From: an uncultured Luteitalea sp.
GTDB taxonomy: Bacteria > Acidobacteriota > Vicinamibacteria > Vicinamibacterales > Vicinamibacteraceae
DNA: 64,000 nt
Assembly: GCA_934541105.1 (NCBI GenBank)
Contig: CAKTDA010000002.1
Coordinates: forward strand, 310,001 to 374,000
Reading direction: 5' to 3'
The position numbers and the translations under genes were made by a program. The notes below the pieces were generated by a model, which was not told the DNA's origin, made no database searches, and saw only the letters and a list, made by a program, of their open reading frames with translations. Below are positions 32,368 through 40,029 of the stretch, one piece after another. Position 1 is the stretch's first letter, and every line of letters begins with the position of its first letter.

Positions 32368-33789
32368 ATGCGCAAGCTGCTCGCCCTCCTGCTGTTCCTG
32401 CTTGTCGCGGCCGGTCTCGTGTGGTTCCTCGCGGGGCGCGCCGCCGGTCCGGCCATCACGCTCACGGCGCCCACGACCGTGATCGGGCAGAAGACGCCGC
32501 TGCATCTTGCCGCGTATGCCCCGGGCGGCACGTTGACCCGCCTCGAACTCGTGCTCGAACAGAACGGCAAGGCCATCGCGCTCGGGTCGCTCGACCAGCC
32601 GGGCGCGCTCGTCTTCGCGCCCGCGGCCGATCACGTCGCCGTCACGGGCGAGGTCGGCCGCCAGTCCGCCCCGGCGCTCCGACAGGGCCAGGCCACGCTC
32701 GTCGTCACGGCAACCCGTCCCGTGCTCTTCGGCCTGCGCGAGGTGAGCTCGACGCTCCGGAAGGACCTCGACGTGCGCCTGACGCCGCCAACCGTCTCGG
32801 TGCTGTCGCAGTTCCACTTCATCAACCAGGGTGGCTCCGAGCTCGTCGTCTACCAGGTGAATCCCGCCGACGTCGCGTCGGGCGTGCTCGTCGGCGATCG
32901 CGAGTATCCCGGGTCGCCCGCCTCCGAGGCAGGCATCCCCAACGCACCGGCCGGCCTGCGCGTGGCGTTCTTCCCGTTCCTCCACGATCAGCCGCCGTCC
33001 ACGCCTGTCGCCATCTGGGCGCGCGACAGCGCGGGCAACCAGGCCCGCGCGTCGTTCGACTACCGCGTGACGCCGAAGCGCTTCCGCAGCAGCACCATTG
33101 CGCTGGACGATGCGTTCCTCGGCAAGGTGGTGCCGGCCATCCTCGGCAGCACGCCGGACCTGCAGGTGGACGATCCGGGCAACCTCCTCGACAGCTACCT
33201 GCGCATCAACCGCGACCTCCGGCAGCAGAACGCCGATACGCTGCGGATGCTCGGGCACACGAAGACGGCGCCCGGCATCCTGTGGCGCGGGCCGTTCCGG
33301 CAGATGGTGAACTCGGCGGTCGAGGCCGGTTTTGCCGACGACCGCACGTACGTCTACAAGGGCGAGCCGGTGGATCGGCAGGTCCATCTCGGGTTCGACC
33401 TCGCGTCCACGCAGAACGCGCCGATTCACGCCGCCAACCGCGGCCGGGTGGTCCTTGCCGGCTACCTCGGGATCTACGGCAACTGCGTGGTCGTCGATCA
33501 CGGCCTCGGCCTGCAGTCCCTCTACGCGCACCTCAGCTCGATTGCCGTGCAGGAAGGCCAGGAGGTCGAGATGAACGCTGAACTGGGGCGGAGCGGGCAG
33601 ACAGGCCTTGCGGGCGGCGACCACCTCCACTTCACGATGCTGCTGCACGGCGAGGCGGTCTCTCCCGTGGACTGGTGGAGCACGCAGTGGGTCGAGGACC
33701 GCATCCTGCGGAAGCTGCGCGCCGCGGGCGCCACCATCCCGACGGCCGGCGCCGCGCCGGCTCCCGGGGCCGGGCCCGCTGTGGAATAA
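32368..33789 (+). CDS. M23-family (LytM-type) peptidase, membrane-anchored
   Basis: The 473-residue protein has an N-terminal signal anchor (LLALLLFLLVAAGLVWFLA), a beta-rich middle region, and a C-terminal M23 domain (about 345-440). The zinc-site motifs are HLGFD (His and Asp), YAHLS, and GDHLHF (HxH). It should cleave peptide bridges of peptidoglycan or activate amidases. The fold is complete and all ligands are present. A -10 box lies seven bases upstream of the ATG. After the stop codon lies a 7-bp hairpin. Confidence 0.88.
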   Translation: MRKLLALLLFLLVAAGLVWFLAGRAAGPAITLTAPTTVIGQKTPLHLAAYAPGGTLTRLELVLEQNGKAIALGSLDQPGALVFAPAADHVAVTGEVGRQSAPALRQGQATLVVTATRPVLFGLREVSSTLRKDLDVRLTPPTVSVLSQFHFINQGGSELVVYQVNPADVASGVLVGDREYPGSPASEAGIPNAPAGLRVAFFPFLHDQPPSTPVAIWARDSAGNQARASFDYRVTPKRFRSSTIALDDAFLGKVVPAILGSTPDLQVDDPGNLLDSYLRINRDLRQQNADTLRMLGHTKTAPGILWRGPFRQMVNSAVEAGFADDRTYVYKGEPVDRQVHLGFDLASTQNAPIHAANRGRVVLAGYLGIYGNCVVVDHGLGLQSLYAHLSSIAVQEGQEVEMNAELGRSGQTGLAGGDHLHFTMLLHGEAVSPVDWWSTQWVEDRILRKLRAAGATIPTAGAAPAPGAGPAVE

Positions 33790-33796
33790 TCGCGGG

Positions 33797-33812
33797 CGAG
33801 GCGTTCGCCTCG
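33797..33812 (+). terminator. Hairpin after the M23 peptidase gene
   Basis: CGAGGCG-TT-CGCCTCG is a perfect 7-bp stem that begins 8 bases after the stop codon and lies 53 bases before ctaB. No T run follows. It could equally be in the ctaB leader, since GAATAAT (33784-33790) precedes it. Confidence 0.4.
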
Positions 33813-33864
33813 TGCCGGCCGGCTGTCGCGGAGCACGCGCGGCCGTCCACCCCTGAGTACCGCC

Positions 33865-34755
33865 ATGCGTCCCCACGCCGTCGCGTATCCCCTCACCTCG
33901 AGCCGGGTGTCGGACTACCTGCAGCTCACGAAGCCGCGGCTGAACATGCTCGTCGTGTTCACGACGGCCGCCGGCTACTGGCTGGGCGTGGCGGGCCACG
34001 TGGACCCGATGGTCCTCGTCCACACCGTTGTCGGCACGGCGCTCGTCGCCGGCGGGTCCGCGGTGTTCAACCAGTTGTACGAGCAGGACGTGGACGCGCT
34101 GATGTCGCGCACGCGGCTGCGGCCGCTGCCCGACGGCCGGCTCACGGCCTGGCGCGCCTTCGTGTTCGGCCTGGTCCTCAATGCCGTCGGCCTCGCCCAG
34201 CTCTCGTTCGGCGTGAACCACCTGAGCGCGGTGGTCGCCTTCGCCACGCTCGTCAGCTACGTCGTCTGGTACACGCCGATGAAGCGGCGATCGTCGCTGG
34301 CGACCGTCGTCGGGGCCATCCCCGGCGCGCTGCCCGCGGTGATCGGCTGGGCGGCAGCCACCGGGACCCTCTCGTGGGAGGGCTGGCTGCTGTTTGCCAT
34401 CGTGTTCCTGTGGCAGATGCCGCACTTCCTGGCGCTCGCGTGGCTGTTCCGCGAGGAGTACGAGCGTGCCGGGTTCCCGGTGCTGCCGGTCGAGGAGCCG
34501 AGCGGCCGGAGCACGGCGCGGCAGACCGTGATCTACACGGCGGCCCTGCTGCCGGTGAGCCTCGCGCCCGCGCTGACCGGCCTTGCCGGCCCGCTGTACT
34601 TCGCCGTGTCGCTCGTGCTCGGCGTCGCCTTCCTGGTGCTGGCCCTCCGCTTCGCGCGCGACCTGCACCGCCGCACCGCACGGCAGCTGTTCCTCGGGTC
34701 GCTCCTCTACCTGCCGCTGATCTGGATCTTCATGATCGCGACCCGCGTGCCGTAA
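33865..34755 (+). CDS. ctaB: Protohaem IX farnesyltransferase (haem O synthase)
   Basis: The 296-residue UbiA-family prenyltransferase has the signature LTKPRLNMLVVFTTAAGY, the first Asp-rich motif in NQLYEQDVDALMSRTRLRPL, and the second region VWYTPMKRRSSLATVVGAIPGALPAVIGWAA. It attaches farnesyl to haem B to make haem O for haem-copper oxidases. The following DUF420 gene starts six bases downstream, a common pairing in oxidase maturation clusters. The oxidase subunit genes are not in the window. Confidence 0.95.
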   Translation: MRPHAVAYPLTSSRVSDYLQLTKPRLNMLVVFTTAAGYWLGVAGHVDPMVLVHTVVGTALVAGGSAVFNQLYEQDVDALMSRTRLRPLPDGRLTAWRAFVFGLVLNAVGLAQLSFGVNHLSAVVAFATLVSYVVWYTPMKRRSSLATVVGAIPGALPAVIGWAAATGTLSWEGWLLFAIVFLWQMPHFLALAWLFREEYERAGFPVLPVEEPSGRSTARQTVIYTAALLPVSLAPALTGLAGPLYFAVSLVLGVAFLVLALRFARDLHRRTARQLFLGSLLYLPLIWIFMIATRVP

Positions 34756-34761
34756 GGCGCC

Positions 34762-35175
34762 GTGAACATCTCGGACCTGCCCACCCTGAACGCCGCGCTC
34801 AACGCGCTTGCGACGCTGTGCCTGCTCGCCGGGTATGGCTTCATCCGCCGCGGCAACGTCACCGCGCACCGCCGCTCGATGATCGGCGCGCTCGCCGCGT
34901 CGGCGGCGTTCCTCACGAGCTACGTCATCTACCATGCCTATGCGGGCTCGCGCCCGTTCACCGGCACCGGCGCGATCCGTGTGGCCTACTTCGTGGTGCT
35001 GATCACCCACGTCGTGCTCGCGACCGCGATCGTGCCGCTCGTGCTGATCACGGTGTCGCGCGCGCTGTCGCAGCGGTTCGACGCGCACCGCCGCATCGCC
35101 CGCATCACGTGGCCGCTGTGGATCTACGTCTCGGTCACGGGCGTCGTCGTCTACCTGATGCTCTACAGGATGTAA
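34762..35175 (+). CDS. DUF420 membrane protein
   Basis: The 137-residue protein has four membrane helices and conserved histidines in the pattern SYVIYHAYAGSRPFTGTGAI and THVVLATAIVPLVL, the hallmarks of DUF420 (YozB/CtaM-like). Members of this family accompany cytochrome oxidase genes and CtaM is needed for haem-copper oxidase activity. The GTG start lies six bases after ctaB, so the two form one operon. Confidence 0.85.
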   Translation: MNISDLPTLNAALNALATLCLLAGYGFIRRGNVTAHRRSMIGALAASAAFLTSYVIYHAYAGSRPFTGTGAIRVAYFVVLITHVVLATAIVPLVLITVSRALSQRFDAHRRIARITWPLWIYVSVTGVVVYLMLYRM

Positions 35176-35179
35176 GCCG

Positions 35180-35917
35180 ATGCTCACGGGTCGCGTGGCG
35201 CTCGTCACCGGGGGAAGGCGCATCGGCAGGGTCGTGGCCGAGGAGCTCGCGCGTCAGGGAGCCGACGTGGCGCTCTCGTGGCGCTCGTCGCGCGAGGAAG
35301 CCGAGGAGACGGCCGCGCGCGTGCGCGCGCTCGGCCGCCGCTCGATGACCGCGCAGGCAGACGTCAGCCGCCCCGACCACTGCGCCGCGCTCGTCGACTC
35401 AGTGGATGCCGCCCTCGGCGGCCTCGACATCGTCGTCAACATGGCGTCCACGTACGTCGCGCGCCCGCTCGAGGAGATCGACGAGCACGCATGGCGCGCC
35501 GACATCGACGCCAACCTGTCGTCGGCCTTCCACGTGACCCATGCCGCGCTGCCGCTGCTGCGCCGGGCGCCGCGCGCGCACGTCGTGAACTTCACGGACT
35601 GGCTGCCGGCGAGCGGACGCCCGGGGTATACGGGATACGTGGCGTACTACGTCGCGAAGGCGGGCGTGAAGGCTCTGACCGAGGCGCTTGCGCTGGAACT
35701 TGCAGGAGAGCAGATCCTCGTCAACGCCATCGCGCCGGGCCCGATCGTGCCACCGCCGGACCTGACCGACGCGGAAGTGCAGGAGGTGGCTGCCGCCACT
35801 CCGCTCCAGCGCTGGGGCGGCGAGCAGGAGATCGCGCGAGCCGTGCTGATGCTCGTGACGACGTCGTTCATCACCGGGGAGACCTTGCGCGTGGACGGCG
35901 GACGACACGTCAGATGA
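35180..35917 (+). CDS. Short-chain dehydrogenase/reductase
   Basis: The 245-residue classical SDR has the NAD(P)-binding motif TGGRRIGRVVA, a following arginine (SWRSSRE) that favours NADPH, the NMAS active-site region, and the YxxxK catalytic pair in YVAYYVAKAG. The TGGxxRIG-type opening is shared with pteridine reductases (FolM-like), so dihydropteridine or carbonyl reduction is possible. The gene starts five bases after the DUF420 gene and overlaps the convergent hydrolase gene by eight bases. Confidence 0.82.
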   Translation: MLTGRVALVTGGRRIGRVVAEELARQGADVALSWRSSREEAEETAARVRALGRRSMTAQADVSRPDHCAALVDSVDAALGGLDIVVNMASTYVARPLEEIDEHAWRADIDANLSSAFHVTHAALPLLRRAPRAHVVNFTDWLPASGRPGYTGYVAYYVAKAGVKALTEALALELAGEQILVNAIAPGPIVPPPDLTDAEVQEVAAATPLQRWGGEQEIARAVLMLVTTSFITGETLRVDGGRHVR

Positions 35918-37508
35918 GGAAGCGGAGCCAGTCTCCGACCCGTACTTCCCAGATCCGCCACGACGGCTCGTCGTTCCACGCCTCGACGCCGTGCGGTGCG
36001 TCCGGAATCTCGACGATGTCGACGCGTCCACGTATGGCGCGCGTCGCTGGCGGCCACGGCTCGACGCGCGCGCCGGCAGCCCGCAGGGCCGCGGCATAGG
36101 CGCGCTGCTGCTCTGCGAGTCTGTCTTCGGTGCCGACGACGAGCAGCATCGGCGGCAGCGATGCCGACGCCTGCCGCAACGGCGAGAACTCCCGCAGCGT
36201 GGCCCGTGCCGCGTCGTCGAGCATGGTGAACCCGAAGAGCCGACGCGCGAGCGAACGCGGGTTCGCAGGATCGCCGGCCATCGCTTCGAGGTCGTAGACG
36301 CCGTAGAGCGACACGACGCCCCTGAGGTCAGGCTCCGATGCGGCGACGTGCGTGACGAGTTGCCCGCTCGCCGACTCGCCGACGAGCACCAGCCTGCTGC
36401 GGTCGATGCGCAGATCGGCCGCGTGCGCGCGGACCCAGGCGAGAGCAGCCTTCACGTCCGCGACCTGCTCGCGATTTGTCACCCCAGGGGTCAGCCGGTA
36501 ATCGATCGAGACCCAGGCGAACCCGAGCCGCACGGCGAGCTCGATAATCGGCGTCGCGTACGTGACACGATCGCCGGCCTCCCAGCCGCCACCGTGCACG
36601 ACGACGACAGCGGGATGCGGGCCTGCCCCATCAGGCGCCCACGCATCGAGCATGAGGCCGGTGGCGGCATCGAAGACAACGCGCTTGCGCAGGGCCGACT
36701 GGCCGGGACGCGCGGCCGGAGGCACCGGCCCGGCGTGCGTGGCTGCCCACGCGAGCAGGTCGTCCTTGTACCCCCACTGCGACGGCCACCAGTTCTCCAC
36801 GCGATGGCTCGCGCCCTCGACGATGGCGACATCACATGTATCGGGCGCCTGATCGCAGATGGCCTGCGCATCGGCAGGCGGCACCTCCGAATCGCCGCCG
36901 CCGTGGACGATGCGCGTGGGGACTGCCGGGGCCGCGCCGGTCCCCGTGAACCTGCCCCCGAGGATGGCGATGGCTGCAGGAGCTGCAGGGTCGGCGGCCG
37001 ACCGCCCGAGCCGCTTCTCGAGCAGCGTTGCCGACACGTCGAGCGCAACAGGTGCTGCCGAATCCTCGGCGACGATCACCGTCCGGTACTGATCGACATG
37101 CAGCGCGTCGGCATGGCACTGCGTCAGCAGGCGCAGCGCTTCGGTCACGTCGCGGACGCCGGCATCGACGCTGCTCGAGCGGTAGTCCGCGGCCGCCACG
37201 ACGTACCCGGCATCCCCGAAGAGTTCGATCAACTGCCCCACGTACGACGACCGCTTGCCCACCGTGCCGGCGCCGCCGCGCAGCACCAGTGCCAAGGGTC
37301 GCACCGCTTCGTCGGCATGCGGATACACGTCGAGCGCGCGCGTGTCGCCGTGGTACGGCAAGCCGTCGTAGGGCACGTTCATCAGTCCGCCGGGCAGCAG
37401 CGCCGCTCCCTGCACATCGCTCGGCGAGAGCGGCGGACAGGTGCCGCGCGCACAGCCGGCGGCCGTCGTGAGCAGGGCGAGTGCCAGCGCGAGGGGCCCG
37501 TGAGTCAC
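35910..37508 (-). CDS. Lipoprotein with two alpha/beta-hydrolase domains, the first degenerate
   Basis: The 532-residue protein has a lipoprotein signal (TTAAGC lipobox). The N-terminal half (~30-265) follows an alpha/beta-hydrolase pattern but its nucleophile elbow reads VIVAEDSAAP, without the flanking glycines. The C-terminal half (~270-532) is a hormone-sensitive-lipase-type esterase with the oxyanion motif HGGGW, nucleophile GESASG, and distal Asp (VGTEDR) and His (DAPHGVEAW). Only the second domain looks catalytic. GTG 37508 starts seven bases after the upstream stop, suggesting an operon with the NamZ fusion. Confidence 0.78.
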   Translation of the reverse strand: MTHGPLALALALLTTAAGCARGTCPPLSPSDVQGAALLPGGLMNVPYDGLPYHGDTRALDVYPHADEAVRPLALVLRGGAGTVGKRSSYVGQLIELFGDAGYVVAAADYRSSSVDAGVRDVTEALRLLTQCHADALHVDQYRTVIVAEDSAAPVALDVSATLLEKRLGRSAADPAAPAAIAILGGRFTGTGAAPAVPTRIVHGGGDSEVPPADAQAICDQAPDTCDVAIVEGASHRVENWWPSQWGYKDDLLAWAATHAGPVPPAARPGQSALRKRVVFDAATGLMLDAWAPDGAGPHPAVVVVHGGGWEAGDRVTYATPIIELAVRLGFAWVSIDYRLTPGVTNREQVADVKAALAWVRAHAADLRIDRSRLVLVGESASGQLVTHVAASEPDLRGVVSLYGVYDLEAMAGDPANPRSLARRLFGFTMLDDAARATLREFSPLRQASASLPPMLLVVGTEDRLAEQQRAYAAALRAAGARVEPWPPATRAIRGRVDIVEIPDAPHGVEAWNDEPSWRIWEVRVGDWLRFLI

Positions 37509-37514
37509 CGCCGG

Positions 37515-39950
37515 CTACCTGTAGAGCAGGTACTTCGCGCGCAGCGTGAGCCAGGCGACCTCGTCGCGCGACCACTGCGCGGCGAGTGCCCCCGGATCCT
37601 CTCCGGCCATCGCGCGCGCGAGCTGTTCTGCCGATCCGTACAGCGTCGCGGTCCGCCGCAAGTCGAGCTTGCCCGGGAACAGCTTCGAGATGGCGCTCAC
37701 GAGTTCGAGGCCCACGCGCACCGGCCGCAGCGCGTCGCGATCGGTGACGATGAAGTAGACGCCCTGGCAGGCCTCCTCCTTGTAGACACTCGACGATGGC
37801 GTGAATGTCACCGGGTAGAAGCGGATGCCGGGCAGGCTGCGGGCGTTCAGCGCGTCGGCAAGCTGCACGCCGTCGATCCACGGCGCGCCGATGCGCTCGA
37901 ACGGCGCGTCGGTGCCGCGCCCGACCGAGAGGTTGGCGTACTCGACGGCACCGATGCCCGGGTACATCACGGCCTGCGTCAGGTTGCGCATGTTGGGTGA
38001 CGGGTTGATCCACATCAGCGCCGTCTGATCCCACCAGTCCTCGCGCGACCAGCCCTTCATCTCGACGACGGTCAGCTTCGCGCCGAGCTTCTTCTCCTCG
38101 TTGAACAGGCGCGCGAGCTCGCCGAGCGTCATCCCGTGCCTGACGGGCATCGTCGGCCAGTACGCGACGAAGCTGGGCTCGGCATCGGCGGGTCGAGGAT
38201 CAGGCCTCGGGCCCTCGACCTGCCACCCGTTGATTGGATTCGGCCTGTCGAGCACGACGACCTCGAACCCCTGCCGTGCCGCCTCCTCGAGCAGCAGGCC
38301 GAGCGACGACATGTAGGTGTAGAAGCGGCTGCCGATGTCCTGCAGATCCACGACCATCGTGTCGATGCCGGCAACCATCTCGGGTGTCACGCGGCGCGTC
38401 TTGCCATAGAGCGAGTGGATCTTCAGGCCCGTCTTCTCGTCCACCGACGAGGGGACTTCCTCGTCGAGGATGCCGCGGATGCCGTGTTCCGGGCTGAAGA
38501 GCGCGACGAGCGTGAGGTTGCCTGCGCCATGGAAGGCGTCGATCGTGGACTGCCCGCCGCGCGTGCGTCCCGTGTGGTTCGTCAGCAGCCCCACGCGGCG
38601 CCCCGCCAGGCGCGCGAAGCGTTCCGCCTGCAGCACGTCGATCCCCGTCATCGTCGGCGACGGCTCCCGCGGCCCGACGCGGCCCGACGGCGGCGTCTGC
38701 GCGAGGCCGTGCGTCTCGGGCACCGGGGCCGGCGCCACGCGGATGGCGCCCGCCACGACGTTGGCGACGCGCGCGCGCAGCGGCGTGACGTCGCCCTTGC
38801 CGTCCGGGTGGACGCGGTTCGAGAGGAAGACGATGAACGTCTTCGTGCCGGGGTCCACCCAGAGCGAGGTGCCCGTGAAGCCCGTGTGGCCGAACGACCG
38901 CGACGGCAGCAGGTCGCCCTTGTTCGACGAGAACGACGAGTTGATGTCCCAGCCGAGCCCGCGCACGTTGCGCAGGTACGCGGGCGTGGACGGCGACGTC
39001 ATGCGTGCGACGGTGAGCGGCGAGAGGATGCGGACGCCTTCGAGCTGGCCGCCGTTGAGGAGCATGCGTGCAAAGCGCGCGAGGTCGGCTGCGGTCGTGA
39101 ACAGGCCGGCGTGGCCGGCGACGTTCGCCATCCGCCGGGCGGTCGGATCGTGGACCACGCCGCGCAGCCACGCGCCGTCTTCCCGGCCGCAGGGATAGGA
39201 GATCGGCGCGCACTTCTCGGTCGGCGCGATGCGCGAGTGCAGCGTGGCCGGCGGCTTGAACATCGTGTCGCGCATGCGCAGCGGCAGGAACACGTGCTTG
39301 CGCGTGAACTCGTCGAGCGGCTGGCCCGAGACGACGCCGACGAGGTGGCCGAGCAGGAAGAAGTTGATGTCCGAGTAGATGACGCGCTCGTCGGGTCGCG
39401 CGACCGGCACCTCGTCGAAGGCCTTGCTGATGGCGAGGTCGTAGCCGTCCCATTCCGGGTTGAACTCGAGGTCGGGGCGCAGGCCAGACGTGTGCGTCAG
39501 CATCTGGCCGATCGTGATGTCGCGCTTGCCGTATCGCTCGAAGCCCGGCAGGTGCATGGCCACGCGGTCGGTGAGGCGGATGCGGCCCTGCTCGACGAGC
39601 ATCATCACGGCCGTCGTCGTCGCCACGACCTTCGTGAGCGAAGCGGCATCGAAGATCGTGTCGGCGGTCATCTTCTCGGGTGTCGGCTGGAGCTGGCGCT
39701 GCCCCACCGACGCCTGCCACGCGACGCCGGATTCCGTGCCGACGGCGACGACCGCTCCCGGCAGTTCCTTGCGAGCAATGGCCTCCTCGATGACGCGCGT
39801 CACGCCCGAGAGCCGTTCCCGGTCGAAGCGGGCGGCCGCGGCCTGCGTGGTTGGGCGCTTCGCAGTGGCTGGCGCCTGCGCGAGGGCAGGCGGCATGCCC
39901 ACGAGCAGCGAGAGGAGGAGACACAGGATTGACGGTGTTGCTCGGTGCAT
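37515..39950 (-). CDS. Serine beta-lactamase-like domain fused to NamZ-type (DUF1343) exo-N-acetylmuramidase
   Basis: The 811-residue protein has a signal peptide (ending PALAQA). Residues ~40-415 are a class-C beta-lactamase/esterase fold with SxxK (ASLTKV), YSD in place of YxN, and HTG (FGHTGFTG). Residues ~440-811 match DUF1343 (NamZ, GH171) with GLLTNHTGRTRGGQSTID, ALFSPEHGIRG and VVDLQDIGSRFYTYMSSL. In Bacillus subtilis, NamZ removes terminal MurNAc from peptidoglycan and is encoded beside a beta-lactamase-like gene. Here both are one exported polypeptide. A CATAAT box lies eight bases before the ATG. Confidence 0.88.
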   Translation of the reverse strand: MHRATPSILCLLLSLLVGMPPALAQAPATAKRPTTQAAAARFDRERLSGVTRVIEEAIARKELPGAVVAVGTESGVAWQASVGQRQLQPTPEKMTADTIFDAASLTKVVATTTAVMMLVEQGRIRLTDRVAMHLPGFERYGKRDITIGQMLTHTSGLRPDLEFNPEWDGYDLAISKAFDEVPVARPDERVIYSDINFFLLGHLVGVVSGQPLDEFTRKHVFLPLRMRDTMFKPPATLHSRIAPTEKCAPISYPCGREDGAWLRGVVHDPTARRMANVAGHAGLFTTAADLARFARMLLNGGQLEGVRILSPLTVARMTSPSTPAYLRNVRGLGWDINSSFSSNKGDLLPSRSFGHTGFTGTSLWVDPGTKTFIVFLSNRVHPDGKGDVTPLRARVANVVAGAIRVAPAPVPETHGLAQTPPSGRVGPREPSPTMTGIDVLQAERFARLAGRRVGLLTNHTGRTRGGQSTIDAFHGAGNLTLVALFSPEHGIRGILDEEVPSSVDEKTGLKIHSLYGKTRRVTPEMVAGIDTMVVDLQDIGSRFYTYMSSLGLLLEEAARQGFEVVVLDRPNPINGWQVEGPRPDPRPADAEPSFVAYWPTMPVRHGMTLGELARLFNEEKKLGAKLTVVEMKGWSREDWWDQTALMWINPSPNMRNLTQAVMYPGIGAVEYANLSVGRGTDAPFERIGAPWIDGVQLADALNARSLPGIRFYPVTFTPSSSVYKEEACQGVYFIVTDRDALRPVRVGLELVSAISKLFPGKLDLRRTATLYGSAEQLARAMAGEDPGALAAQWSRDEVAWLTLRAKYLLYR

Positions 39951-39958
39951 GGATGCGG

Positions 39959-39964
39959 ATTATG
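39959..39964 (-). promoter_or_regulatory. -10 box CATAAT upstream of the NamZ fusion
   Basis: On the minus strand CATAAT (39964-39959) is followed by eight bases and ATG 39950. The divergent fadN-like gene has AATAAT (40014-40019) ten bases before its GTG, so the 79-base gap holds back-to-back short-leader promoters. Confidence 0.5.
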
Positions 39965-40029
39965 CCCTGCCTCGCACCGTGCGTGCCGGGTGCGAGGACA
40001 TGCCGTTCCGTTGAATAATCGGGACTGCC

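Noticed and set aside
36832..38034. 400-codon minus-strand frame overlapping the hydrolase and NamZ genes
   Set aside because: Shadow frame crossing two real genes on the same strand, with an Arg/Ala-rich composition and no motif.
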